From NCBI RefSeq assembly GCF_030651995.1, contig NZ_JAUSBN010000038.1:1-64000 (forward strand): DNA of 64,000 bases, read 5' to 3'. Within the stretch, counting starts at the first letter, position 1. Every line of letters begins with the position of its first letter. The translations under genes were made by a program, and so were the position numbers. The notes beneath the pieces are model-generated. The model was given only the letters and a program-made list of their open reading frames with translations, ran no database searches and was not told the DNA's origin. This document shows, piece by piece, positions 35,993 to 44,183 of the stretch. This DNA comes from Reyranella sp. GTDB taxonomy: Bacteria; Pseudomonadota; Alphaproteobacteria; Reyranellales; Reyranellaceae.

Positions 35993-36841
35993 ATGCGCGC
36001 CTTGATCCTGAGCCTCCTGTTGGCCTTCGTCGCCTCGTCCGTCTCGGCCCAGCCGGTGCCCCGCTGGATGGCCTTGCCGCCCACACCCTCGTTGCCGCCG
36101 GCCGTCAGCAGCGGCCATGCGCCGGTGAACGGCATCTCGATCTGGTACGCCACCTTCGGCAGTGGGCCGCCGGTGATCCTCCTGCATGGCGGCCTGGCCA
36201 ACTCGAACTACTGGGGCCACCAGGTTCCCGAACTGGCGAAGACCCACCGGGTGATCGTCATCGACAGCCGCGGCCACGGGCGTAGCACGCGCGACGCCCG
36301 TCCCTACGGCTACGCGCTGATGGCCTCGGACGTGGTCGGCCTGATGGACTATCTCGGCGTGCCGCAGGCGGCGGTGGTCGGCTGGAGCGATGGCGCCATC
36401 ATCGGGCTCAGCATGGCCATGACCCATCCGCAGCGTGTGTCGCGGCTCTTCGCCTTCGCCGCCAATTCCGACCCGAGCGGCGTCAAGGACGTGGACAAGA
36501 GCCCCGTGTTCATGGCGTTCATCGCGCGCGGCGAGAAGGAGTACGAGGCGCTCTCGGCCACGCCCCGCGAGTACAAGACGTTCGTCGAGGAGATCAGCCG
36601 GATGTGGGCGACGCAGCCCAACTGGACGGCGGCCGATCTCGCCGGCATCAAGGTCCACACTTGGATCGTCGACGCCGATCACGACGAGGCGATCAAGCGG
36701 GAGAACACCGAGTTCATGGCGGGGGCGATCCCCAGGGCGGGGCTGCTGCTGCAGCCCGAAGTCAGCCACTTCTCGATGCTGCAGGCGCCGCAGCAGTTCA
36801 CCGACGACGTGAAGCGCTTCCTAGACCGGAAATGGGACTGA
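35993..36841 (+). CDS. Exported alpha/beta hydrolase
   Basis: A 282-residue alpha/beta-hydrolase with an N-terminal signal peptide (LILSLLLAFVASSVSAQ), so it acts in the periplasm or outside. The oxyanion-hole motif is LLHGGLAN (~63-70). The nucleophile elbow is GWSDG with S132. The likely acid is in the IVDADHDE segment and the base His in VSHFSML. The resemblance is to 3-oxoadipate enol-lactonase/esterase-type enzymes; the substrate is unknown. ATG start, 57 nt after the agmatinase gene. A terminator follows at 36955. Confidence 0.88.
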   Translation: MRALILSLLLAFVASSVSAQPVPRWMALPPTPSLPPAVSSGHAPVNGISIWYATFGSGPPVILLHGGLANSNYWGHQVPELAKTHRVIVIDSRGHGRSTRDARPYGYALMASDVVGLMDYLGVPQAAVVGWSDGAIIGLSMAMTHPQRVSRLFAFAANSDPSGVKDVDKSPVFMAFIARGEKEYEALSATPREYKTFVEEISRMWATQPNWTAADLAGIKVHTWIVDADHDEAIKRENTEFMAGAIPRAGLLLQPEVSHFSMLQAPQQFTDDVKRFLDRKWD

Positions 36842-36954
36842 CCTCGAGCATCATGATTTGACACGCGGTCGTGTGCTCGTTCCGACCCTGCGCCCCGCGA
36901 CTTTGTCAGGGAGCGCAACCGAAACAAACGAAATAGACGAAACAAATGAACGGG

Positions 36955-36984
36955 AAACCCCCGGGGAGCGATTCCCGGGGTTTT
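36955..36984 (+). terminator. Rho-independent terminator after the hydrolase gene
   Basis: AAACCCCCGGGGA (36955-36967), a short GCGAT loop and TCCCGGGGTTTT (36973-36984) form a GC-rich stem ending in four T residues. The orientation suits the plus-strand unit ending at 36841. The stretch just before it (36921-36947) holds three near-repeats of a 9-nt GAAACAAAC-like unit. Because the stem ends are A/T-rich it could also serve the minus-strand Fe-ADH gene. Confidence 0.75.
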
Positions 36985-37044
36985 GGGGGCGCCAAGCCGC
37001 AACGTGCAGCCTGGACGCCATCGCCCAGCTGCTCCAATCGTCCG

Positions 37045-38190
37045 CTAGGCGGCCAACTCCAGGATCTCCTTGACCTCGGCGGGCGTCGGGATCGGGCGCG
37101 GGTTGCGCGGCACCCAGGGGGTGCCCATCGCCTGCTGGGCGATGCGGTCGAAATGCTCGCGGCCGATCTTCACGTCGGACAGGGTGCGCGGCATGTCGAG
37201 GCCGCGGATGAAGCGGTCGAGCACGTCGCCCGCATCCTCGCCGGGATGCCCCATCGCGGCGGCGATCAAGGCCTGGCGGTCGGCATTGGCGGGTTTGTTC
37301 CAGCGCATCACCCACGGCAGCATGATGCAGGACGTGTGGCCGTGGGGGACGTCGAACACGGCGCCCAGCACGTAGCCGATTCCGTGGCTGGCGCCCATCG
37401 GGACGCCGGCGGCAATGCCGGTCATGGAGAGCCAGGCGCCGGTCTGGCAGTCGAGGCGGGCGGCCATATCTGAAGGATCGGCCATCACCCGGGGCAGCCC
37501 GCGGGCGAGCAGCGACAGGCCGTGCAGCGAGGAGGCGTTGCTGTACTCCGTCGATTCTCTGGAGCAGACGCCTTCGACGCAGTGATCCACGGCACGGATG
37601 CCGGTCGAGAGCAGCAGCCACATCGGCGTATGGCGCGTGACCTCGGGGTCGAGGATGACGGCCTGCGGGATGGTGAGGGGATGGCGGAACATCTCCTTCA
37701 CCTTGGTGGCCTCGTTGGTGACGCCGGCGATGGCGGAGAACTCGCCGGCCGAGAGGGTGGTCGGGATCGAGATCTGGCGCACGGTCGGCGGCGTCACGTC
37801 CGCCTGGCCGCGAATCCTGTCCATTTCTTCGGGCGTGCGAACGTCGTTCGACAGGCAGAGCTGGACGGCCTTGGCGGCGTCGGTGATCGAGCCGCCGCCG
37901 AGGGTGACGATCAGGTCGGCGCCAGCGGCGCGGGCCTGTTCGGCGGCCGCGATCACGGCACTGCGGGGTGAATGCGCCGGCATCCGGTCGAAGGTCCCGA
38001 CGCACTTGTTGCCCAGCGCCCGGCGCAGCTTCTCGATCTCGTCGGTCTCGCGGTTCAGCGTGCCGCTCACCATCAGGAAGACGCGGCTCGCGCCCTGGCG
38101 CTCGACCAGTTCGGCGACCGCCTCGGCGGCCGGCCGCCCGTAGACCACTTCTTCCATTTTGCTGAAAACGACGCGGCCCGAAGCGGTCAT
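37045..38190 (-). CDS. Iron-containing alcohol dehydrogenase (maleylacetate-reductase-like)
   Basis: A 381-residue group III (Fe-ADH) enzyme. The NAD(P)-binding Gly block is DLIVTLGGGSITDAAKAVQL. SIPTTLSAGEFSAIAGVTN is typical of the maleylacetate-reductase branch. Metal-site residues are in RAVDHCVEG and in the HGIGYVLGAVFDVPHGHTS motif. ATG 38190 has GGGAG six bases upstream; an ATG at 38196 abuts the same site with no spacing, so the later one is preferred. It is divergent from the M20 peptidase gene with 53 nt between starts. Substrate unknown; reduction of a keto acid is possible. Confidence 0.88.
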   Translation of the reverse strand: MTASGRVVFSKMEEVVYGRPAAEAVAELVERQGASRVFLMVSGTLNRETDEIEKLRRALGNKCVGTFDRMPAHSPRSAVIAAAEQARAAGADLIVTLGGGSITDAAKAVQLCLSNDVRTPEEMDRIRGQADVTPPTVRQISIPTTLSAGEFSAIAGVTNEATKVKEMFRHPLTIPQAVILDPEVTRHTPMWLLLSTGIRAVDHCVEGVCSRESTEYSNASSLHGLSLLARGLPRVMADPSDMAARLDCQTGAWLSMTGIAAGVPMGASHGIGYVLGAVFDVPHGHTSCIMLPWVMRWNKPANADRQALIAAAMGHPGEDAGDVLDRFIRGLDMPRTLSDVKIGREHFDRIAQQAMGTPWVPRNPRPIPTPAEVKEILELAA

Positions 38191-38243
38191 GCTCATCTCC
38201 CTGTATTTTGCTATCGTGCCGAGGAAAACAGGCAAGGGAAAGC

Positions 38244-39638
38244 ATGACCGGGACACGGGATGGCGCGATCGCCCGCGCAGAGAAATATTTCGACGAGGGC
38301 GGCTTCCTCGAGGAGCTGCAGCGGCGGGTGGCCATTCCGACGACCAGCCAGGAGGAGGGCTCGATGCCCGCCCTGCAGCAATACGTCTCCGGCGAGATGA
38401 CCGACTCCCTGCAGAAGCTGGGCTACGAGTGCACCGTGCTGGCCAACCCGCGCACGGAGTACGGCCCCTTCCTGATCGCCCGCCGGGTCGAGGATCCCGC
38501 CAAGCCGACAGTGCTGACCTACGGCCATGGCGACGTGATCCGCGGCCAGGAGGAGCAGTGGCGTTCCGGCCTGTCGCCCTGGAAGATCGTGATCGAGGGC
38601 GACAGGATGTATGGCCGCGGCACGGCCGACAACAAGGGCCAGCACACGATCAACATCGCGGCGCTGGCCTCCGTCATGCAGGAGCGCGGCTCGCTGGGCT
38701 TCAATTCGACGATCCTGATCGAAACCGGCGAGGAGACGGGCTCGCCCGGCCTGGCGGACTTCTGCAAGGCCAACAAGGACGCCCTCAAGGCCGACGCCCT
38801 GATCGCGTCAGACGGGCCGCGGCTCGATCATCGCCGGCCGACCATCTTCGGCGGCACGCGCGGCACGCTGAATTTCAACCTCTCGCTCACCCTGCGCGAG
38901 GGCGGCCACCACTCGGGCAACTGGGGCGGCCTGCTGGCCAATCCCGGCATCATCATGGCCCATGCCCTGGCCACGATCACTGACGAGCGGGGGCAGATCA
39001 AGGTGCCGGAGTGGCGGCCCAAGACGCTGACCAATTCGATCCGGGCGGCACTTGCCGACGCCCATGTCGATGCGGGCGAGGGCGCGCCGGAGATCAACGA
39101 GGACTGGGGCGAGAAGTCGCTGACCCCGGTCGAACGCGTGTTCGGCTGGAACAGCTTCGAGGTCCTGGCCTTCAAGACCGGCAACCCCGACCGGCCGGTC
39201 AACGCGATCCCGCCCAGCGCCGTCGCCTACTGCCAGCTGCGCTTCGTCGTCGGCACCGATCCGCACGACATCATCCCGGCGCTGCGCCGCCATCTCGACA
39301 GCCACGGGTTCGGCATGATCGGGATCGAACAGGCGCGCGACGTGATCATGAACGCGACGCGTCTCGATCCCGAGAATCCCTGGGCGCGGTTTGCCTCCGG
39401 CTCGATCGAGAAGACGGCGGGCCGGAAGCCGAACATGCTGCCCAACCTGGGTGGTTCGCTGCCCAACGAGGTGTTCACCGACATCCTTGGCCTTCCCACC
39501 GTCTGGGTGCCGCATTCCTACGCCGCCTGCTCGCAGCATGCGCCGGACGAGCACCTGCTGGCGCCGGTGGCCCGCGACGGACTCAGGCTGATGACCGGCC
39601 TGTTCTGGGATTTGGGTGCGCAGGGCCGGCCGGGGTAA
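38244..39638 (+). CDS. M20 family metallopeptidase
   Basis: A 464-residue di-zinc M20 hydrolase (carboxypeptidase/dipeptidase/deacylase group). The first zinc ligand is in LTYGHGDVI, the bridging Asp in GRGTADNKGQH, and the catalytic Glu pair in ETGEETGSPG. A dimerisation lid with GGHHSGNWGGLLANPG follows. The length is typical. Start ATG 38244 follows AAGGGA; an earlier in-frame ATG at 38208 lacks a ribosome-binding site. A late HSYAACSQHAPDEH supplies the last metal His. No signal peptide, so it is cytoplasmic. Confidence 0.9.
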   Translation: MTGTRDGAIARAEKYFDEGGFLEELQRRVAIPTTSQEEGSMPALQQYVSGEMTDSLQKLGYECTVLANPRTEYGPFLIARRVEDPAKPTVLTYGHGDVIRGQEEQWRSGLSPWKIVIEGDRMYGRGTADNKGQHTINIAALASVMQERGSLGFNSTILIETGEETGSPGLADFCKANKDALKADALIASDGPRLDHRRPTIFGGTRGTLNFNLSLTLREGGHHSGNWGGLLANPGIIMAHALATITDERGQIKVPEWRPKTLTNSIRAALADAHVDAGEGAPEINEDWGEKSLTPVERVFGWNSFEVLAFKTGNPDRPVNAIPPSAVAYCQLRFVVGTDPHDIIPALRRHLDSHGFGMIGIEQARDVIMNATRLDPENPWARFASGSIEKTAGRKPNMLPNLGGSLPNEVFTDILGLPTVWVPHSYAACSQHAPDEHLLAPVARDGLRLMTGLFWDLGAQGRPG

Positions 39639-39650
39639 GGTCCCCGCCAG

Positions 39651-40208
39651 ATGCTTTCCGCCGACGAGGCCGCAGACCTGATCGAAGCCATCGCGACCCG
39701 CCAGGATCGCGCGGCCTTTTCACGCCTGTTCCAACATTTCGCACCCCGCGTGAAGGCGTTCATCATGCGCAGCGGTGCCGATCCGGAGGCGGCGCAGGAA
39801 GTCGCGCAGGAAGCCCTGATCATGGTCTGGCGCAAGGCCGCCAGCTTCGACCGGACGAAGGCCTCGGCGTCCACGTGGCTCTACACCATCGCACGCAACA
39901 AGCGGATCGATCACCTGCGGCGCAACAACCGGCCCGCCATCGATACCGACGACTGGCTCACGGTTTTTGCACCGGAAGACGACGATGCCGACAAATCCGT
40001 CCTCGCAGGGCAGACGTATACGCGTCTGAAGGAGTTACTCGGGGGGCTGTCTGCCGATCAGATGTTGGTGATCGAGAAGGCGTTCTTCGAGGACAAGACC
40101 CACACGGCCATCGCCGAGGAGCTGAAGCTGCCTCTCGGGACGGTGAAGTCGCGTATCCGCCTGGCGTTGGCCCGCCTGCGGGAAGCACTGGAGAAAGACG
40201 AGTCATGA
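39651..40208 (+). CDS. ECF RNA polymerase sigma factor (RpoE/SigE-ChrR type)
   Basis: A 185-residue ECF sigma factor. Region 2 is residues ~20-90 (VAQEALIMVWRKAASFDRTK, STWLYTIARNKRIDHLRR) and region 4 is ~125-180 (LSADQMLVIEKAFFEDKTH, LPLGTVKSRIRLALARLRE). It resembles the ECF11 group, partnered with ChrR-like cupin anti-sigma factors that respond to singlet oxygen or organic peroxides. Its stop overlaps the anti-sigma start by four bases. It begins 12 nt after the M20 gene. Confidence 0.93.
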   Translation: MLSADEAADLIEAIATRQDRAAFSRLFQHFAPRVKAFIMRSGADPEAAQEVAQEALIMVWRKAASFDRTKASASTWLYTIARNKRIDHLRRNNRPAIDTDDWLTVFAPEDDDADKSVLAGQTYTRLKELLGGLSADQMLVIEKAFFEDKTHTAIAEELKLPLGTVKSRIRLALARLREALEKDES

Positions 40209-40870
40209 GCCGCCATCCGGCGCCCGATGAACTTCTGCTGGACTATGCCGCGGGCGCGCTGCCGGACGGTCCGGCCCTCGCCGTGGCCCTGCATGTTGCC
40301 CTGGACCCTCGGTCGCAGCGGACCGTCGACCGGCTGAACGCCGTGGGCGGTGCCCTGATCGAGCGTGTACCCGTCCCTGACGTTTGCGCGATCGAGGATA
40401 CGGTTCTCGAACGGGCGTTGGCGCGCCTCGACGAGGTACCGGTGGAGCCGCGACCCGCCGCTCCCGGCCGTCGTCATCAAGCGTTCGACTGGGCGCCGGC
40501 GCCCCTCGTGCCGCACCTGCGGCCCGGCATGGACTGGCGCCGGGTAATGGGCAAATTCGACGAGATCCGGCTCGACCTGCCGGGCGACTTCCATCGCGTT
40601 TCGCTGCTGCGCCTGGAATCGGGGCGCGGCCTGCCCGAGCACAAGCATGCCGGCTACGAATACACGGTCGTCCTACAGGGCGGCTATACGGACGAGACCG
40701 GCAATTACGGCGTGGGCGATTTCGCGGTCGGGCCGGGCGACCACCGGCACGAGCCGATCGCTGATCCCGGCGATCCCTGTATCGCCTTGATCGTGGTCGA
40801 GAATCCCATCGTGCTGACGGGGCCGTGGGGTCGCTGGCTCAATCCGCTGGTCAGTCGCGGCTTGATCTGA
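40205..40870 (+). CDS. ChrR-like cupin anti-sigma factor with altered zinc site
   Basis: A 221-residue two-domain anti-sigma factor. The N-terminal ~85 residues follow the ChrR anti-sigma domain (HPAPDELLLDYAAGALPDG), and ~120-215 is a cupin. In ChrR the anti-sigma domain binds zinc through two His and a Cys-x2-Cys; here H4 and H30 are present but the Cys positions read D34 and S37. The cupin metal ligands appear intact (EHKHAGYEYTVVL with His-x-His and Glu; GDHRHEP). It should bind the adjacent sigma factor and release it under photo-oxidative or peroxide stress, but with a non-canonical zinc site. Translation is coupled to the sigma gene. Confidence 0.88.
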   Translation: MSRHPAPDELLLDYAAGALPDGPALAVALHVALDPRSQRTVDRLNAVGGALIERVPVPDVCAIEDTVLERALARLDEVPVEPRPAAPGRRHQAFDWAPAPLVPHLRPGMDWRRVMGKFDEIRLDLPGDFHRVSLLRLESGRGLPEHKHAGYEYTVVLQGGYTDETGNYGVGDFAVGPGDHRHEPIADPGDPCIALIVVENPIVLTGPWGRWLNPLVSRGLI

Positions 40871-40929
40871 AGCAGCGTTGACCGCGCAAGGGGTTCCCTT
40901 CAGGTTTGTGGCCTGAAGAGAGGGACCCT

Positions 40930-41478
40930 ATGCCGCGCATTCCGTACTACGAAGTCGAAAACGCCACGGGCAAGCATGCCGAGCTGCTCGGCAAGCTCAA
41001 CCCCATGCTCAACATCTACCGGATGCTGGCGAACTCCGAGCAGGGCGCGAAGGGCTTCCTGCGCATGGGCAACGGGCTGCTCTATCGATGTGAACTCGAC
41101 CCCGTGCTGCGTGAACTCGCCATCATCCGCGTCGGCCGTCTGAGCCGCACCGCCTATGAGGTGTTCCAGCACGAGCGCATCGGTCGGGACGTCGGCGTGA
41201 GCGAGGAAAAGATCGCCGCCCTGCGCGACGCCACCATCGAGGCGCCGGCCTTCACCGACAACGAAAAGGCCGTGCTGCGCTACACCGACGACGTGGTGCG
41301 CAATGTCCGGGCGTCGGACAAGACCTTGAAAGCCGTGCAGGCCTTCCTGACGTCGGGCGCGCTGGTCGAGCTCACGCTGACCATCGGCTACTACATGATG
41401 GTGTGCCGCTTCCTCGAGTCGACGGGCGTCGACGGGGAAGAGGGGCAGGCCGAGTGGCTCAAGACGGCCAAGCTGTAG
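40930..41478 (+). CDS. Carboxymuconolactone decarboxylase/AhpD-like protein
   Basis: A 182-residue all-helical CMD/AhpD-fold protein. REL AIIRVGRLSRTAYEVFQHERIGRDVGVSEEKIAALRD is the family core (~50-90), although the CxxC redox pair of AhpD is missing: only C50 and a late C156 are seen. Members are decarboxylases or disulfide/peroxide-linked enzymes. It starts 60 nt after the sigma/anti-sigma pair and may be a stress-regulon member. ATG 40930 follows AGAGGGA. Confidence 0.82.
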   Translation: MPRIPYYEVENATGKHAELLGKLNPMLNIYRMLANSEQGAKGFLRMGNGLLYRCELDPVLRELAIIRVGRLSRTAYEVFQHERIGRDVGVSEEKIAALRDATIEAPAFTDNEKAVLRYTDDVVRNVRASDKTLKAVQAFLTSGALVELTLTIGYYMMVCRFLESTGVDGEEGQAEWLKTAKL

Positions 41479-41488
41479 CGAAGAAATT

Positions 41489-41614
41489 CCTCCCCCGTCA
41501 TCGGGGGAGGTGTCGGCGTTCCACGCCGACGGAGGGGTCACGAAGTGCACAAAAGAGCATGACCCCTCCGCCCCGATGACGGGGCACCTCCCCATTTGAA
41601 TGGGGAGGAGGGAT
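41489..41614. repeat. Palindromic intergenic repeat, family A, copy 2
   Basis: The stem arms TCCCCCGTCATCGGGG and CCCCGATGACGGGG pair, and the inner arms GGAGGGGTCA and TGACCCCTCC pair. It shares GGTGTCGGCGT..CACGCC.ACGGAGGGGTCA with the copy at 9119-9241, and ends in the same CACCTCCCC..TTGAATGG motif. Like copy 1 it stands immediately upstream of a plus-strand start codon (ATG 41635). Confidence 0.8.
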
Positions 41615-41634
41615 GGAAGACGAGGAGCAGAGAG

Positions 41635-43146
41635 ATGGCGTACCGCGTTCTGATCGCGCAGTTCATGCATGAGACCAATACCTTCAGCAAACTCAAGACG
41701 ACGCTGGAGGACTACCGCAAGCGCTGGCTGATCGAGGGCGAGGAGATGGTGCCGCGCTTCACCGGCACCAGGAACGAAGTCGGCGGCTATATCGACTCGG
41801 TGAAGAAGTACGGCTGGGAGCCGGTCTGGGCGGCGGCGGCCAATGCCACTCCGTCGGGCAAGCTCACCAAGGAAACCTGGGAGCATATCCGCGACCTGAT
41901 CCTCGACGCGGCGAAGAAGGCCGGCAAGCTCGACGCGATCTGCCTGTCGCTGCATGGCGCGGCCGTCACGGAGACCGAGGACGATGCCGAGGGCGCGCTG
42001 CTCGAGGCGTTGCGCGCCATCGTCGGGCCGGAAATCCCGGTCGTCGCCACGCTCGACCTGCACGCCAATGCCACGGTCAAGATGGCCAAGCACGCCAATG
42101 CGCTGGTGAGCTATCGCACCTATCCGCATATCGACGGTTACGACCGCGCGGTGCAGGCGGCGGCGCTCGTCCAGGAGACATTGGAGGGCCGGAAGAAGCC
42201 GAAGTGTCTGCTGGTCCAGCCCGCGATGCTGCAGGGCGCCGATTCGGGCAAGACCACGCAGCCCGGCCTGATGCGCGACCTGCTGGCCAGGGCGGATGCC
42301 TTCGAGAAGGAGCCGGGCATCAACGTCGTCAGCATCCAGGCGGGCTTCACCTGGGCCGACATTCCCTACACCGGTCCGTCGATCGCGGTGAGCCACGAGC
42401 CCGCAGCCGAGGGCCGCGCGAAAGAGGTGGCGGCCGCGCTGCTCGACGAGATCTGGAAGCGCCGCACCGAGAACACGTCGAATTTCCGCCCCGTGGCCGA
42501 GGCCATCGCCGCGGCCAAGGCGAGCACCGGCAAGGAGGGACCGCTGGTCGTGGCCGACGGCACCGACAATCCGGGCGGCGGCGGCTACAACGACACGACG
42601 CCGGTGCTGCAGGCGCTGATCGACGCCAAGGTCGAGAACGTGGCCTTCGGCACGATCTACGATCCCGGCACGGTGCAGCAGGCCATCAAGGCCGGTGTCG
42701 GCGCAGAGATCGACGTCGAGCTGGGCGGCCACACCGACGCCTCGATGGGCGTGCCGGTGAAAGCCAGGGCGATCGTCAAGATGCTGTCCGACGGTTCGTT
42801 CAAGAACGACGGGCCGATGAATGCCGGCGTCGAGACCTCGATGGGACCGACCGCGGTGCTGCGCATCGGGGGCATCGACGTGGTGACCATCTCCAACCGC
42901 ATCCAGACTATCGACTTGCAGGTCTTCCTGAGCCAGGGGATCGATCCGCGCGCCAAGAGTGTCGTCGTGGTGAAGAGCGTGCAGCACTTCCGGGCGGCCT
43001 ATGCGCCGATCGCCCGCGAGATCGTCCTCGTGGATTCCGGCGGCATCTGCTCGCCCGACATCTCGCGGCTGAAGTTCACCAAGCTGCGGCGGCCGATCTG
43101 GCCGCTCGACGGCGTCAACGACCCCTATGCGGGGCAACGCGCCTGA
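41635..43146 (+). CDS. M81 family metallopeptidase (MlrC-like)
   Basis: A 503-residue M81/DUF1485 protein, the family of microcystinase C. The N-terminus RVLIAQFMHETNTFSKLKT carries HETNTF, a family hallmark. Metal-site blocks are SLHGAAVTE, LDLHANATVKM, YPHIDGYDRA and DGTDNPGGGGYNDTTP. GGIDVVTISNRIQTIDLQVF is near the C-terminus. The family hydrolyses unusual peptides or amides; members in non-cyanotoxin degraders have unknown substrates. ATG 41635 follows GAGGAGCAGAGAG. The 3' end is 31 nt from the next gene. Confidence 0.9.
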   Translation: MAYRVLIAQFMHETNTFSKLKTTLEDYRKRWLIEGEEMVPRFTGTRNEVGGYIDSVKKYGWEPVWAAAANATPSGKLTKETWEHIRDLILDAAKKAGKLDAICLSLHGAAVTETEDDAEGALLEALRAIVGPEIPVVATLDLHANATVKMAKHANALVSYRTYPHIDGYDRAVQAAALVQETLEGRKKPKCLLVQPAMLQGADSGKTTQPGLMRDLLARADAFEKEPGINVVSIQAGFTWADIPYTGPSIAVSHEPAAEGRAKEVAAALLDEIWKRRTENTSNFRPVAEAIAAAKASTGKEGPLVVADGTDNPGGGGYNDTTPVLQALIDAKVENVAFGTIYDPGTVQQAIKAGVGAEIDVELGGHTDASMGVPVKARAIVKMLSDGSFKNDGPMNAGVETSMGPTAVLRIGGIDVVTISNRIQTIDLQVFLSQGIDPRAKSVVVVKSVQHFRAAYAPIAREIVLVDSGGICSPDISRLKFTKLRRPIWPLDGVNDPYAGQRA

Positions 43147-43177
43147 AGGTTGGCATGACACTGGCATGAGGATGGGC

Positions 43178-44179
43178 ATGAACTTCACAGGCGAGGCGCC
43201 TTTTCCCGGCGCATCCTTTGGCGCAACGCTGCGACTCGACGGCGATGCGGCAACGATCGTGGCGGCGGCCGAGAGCGATCCGAAGGCCCTCCCGGCGGCA
43301 TTGGCCGAGGCCAAGGGGCTGCTGCTGATCCAGGGCATGAACGGCATCTCGGACGATCCTGACCTGCTCATCCGCCTCAGCCGTGTCTTCGGTCCGGAGG
43401 TCGAGGATTATCGCCACACGCTCACGAACCTGAATTCAGTGCATGTCTCCGTGCCGGAAATTCTGCTCGTGTCCAACATGCCGCCGGTCTCCAAGGCGCC
43501 ACCCAAGCGGCCCGAGCCGCCGTTGGCGGCCGACGGCCTGATCCCGACCCAGTATCCCCACCGCATGGGTTGGCACACCGACCAGAGCTATCGCCGGCCG
43601 CCGCCCGACATCTCGCTGTTCTATGCGGTGACGCCGGCCGAGCGCGACACCGGCCAGACCCTGTTCGCCAACGGCATCCTGGCCTACCAGGCCCTGCCGC
43701 CGGCGCTGAAGGAGAAGGTCGATACCCTGGTCGGCCTGCATGCCCAGCCGGGCAGCGGCCGGTCGCGCGAGGCGGCCCTGGCCGGGCGCACGCCGCGCGC
43801 CTTCGCACCGCACGAGCGTTCGCAGCCGCAGCCGGTCGTGCGCACCCACCCGGTGACGGGGGAGAAGTCTCTGTTCCTCTGCGAATGGGGCCAGATGGAC
43901 TGGTTCGAGGGTCCGTTCGTCGGCCTGGAGCCGGGCCCGCACGGCGCCGGCGCGGCCCTGCTCGACGAGATCATGGCGCACTACACGGAGCGCCGCTTCT
44001 GCTACGCCCATGAATGGACGGAGGGCGATCTCCTGATCTGGGACAATCGCTGCCTCGTCCATGCCGCCACCTGGTTCGACGGCGATCGCGAGGGCCGGCT
44101 GATGTGGCGCACCACGGTGCACGGCAATCCCGGGGCCTACTATGCCGGCGAGAAGAAGAGCTGGATTCCCGCCGCCTGA
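43178..44179 (+). CDS. TauD/TfdA-family Fe(II)/2-oxoglutarate dioxygenase
   Basis: A 333-residue TauD/TfdA-type oxygenase. The HxD facial-triad motif is GWHTDQSYRRPPP, and the distal His is in RCLVHAATWFDGD. The SLFYAV and ETG-like DTGQTLFANG blocks and the late RLMWRTTVHG Arg for 2-oxoglutarate fit. Such enzymes hydroxylate small acids and start desulfonation or dealkylation. ATG 43178 is chosen for GAGG six bases upstream; in-frame ATGs at 43166 and 43127 are alternatives. Substrate unknown. Confidence 0.88.
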   Translation: MNFTGEAPFPGASFGATLRLDGDAATIVAAAESDPKALPAALAEAKGLLLIQGMNGISDDPDLLIRLSRVFGPEVEDYRHTLTNLNSVHVSVPEILLVSNMPPVSKAPPKRPEPPLAADGLIPTQYPHRMGWHTDQSYRRPPPDISLFYAVTPAERDTGQTLFANGILAYQALPPALKEKVDTLVGLHAQPGSGRSREAALAGRTPRAFAPHERSQPQPVVRTHPVTGEKSLFLCEWGQMDWFEGPFVGLEPGPHGAGAALLDEIMAHYTERRFCYAHEWTEGDLLIWDNRCLVHAATWFDGDREGRLMWRTTVHGNPGAYYAGEKKSWIPAA

Positions 44180-44183
44180 GGCT

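Noticed and set aside
33587..36769. A 1060-codon open frame on the minus strand opposite the PLP enzyme and agmatinase genes
   Set aside because: It is antisense to genes with clear family motifs; high third-position GC keeps the opposite strand free of stops. The translation is low-complexity Arg/Gly/His/Ala with no family block.
36921..36947. Three 9-nt GAAACAAAC-like units that looked like a small repeat array
   Set aside because: Only three imperfect units, too short for a CRISPR or an operator array; noted in the terminator entry.
40205..40870. A plain cupin protein unrelated to the sigma factor
   Set aside because: The N-terminal anti-sigma-like domain and the four-base overlap with the ECF gene identify a ChrR-type anti-sigma factor.
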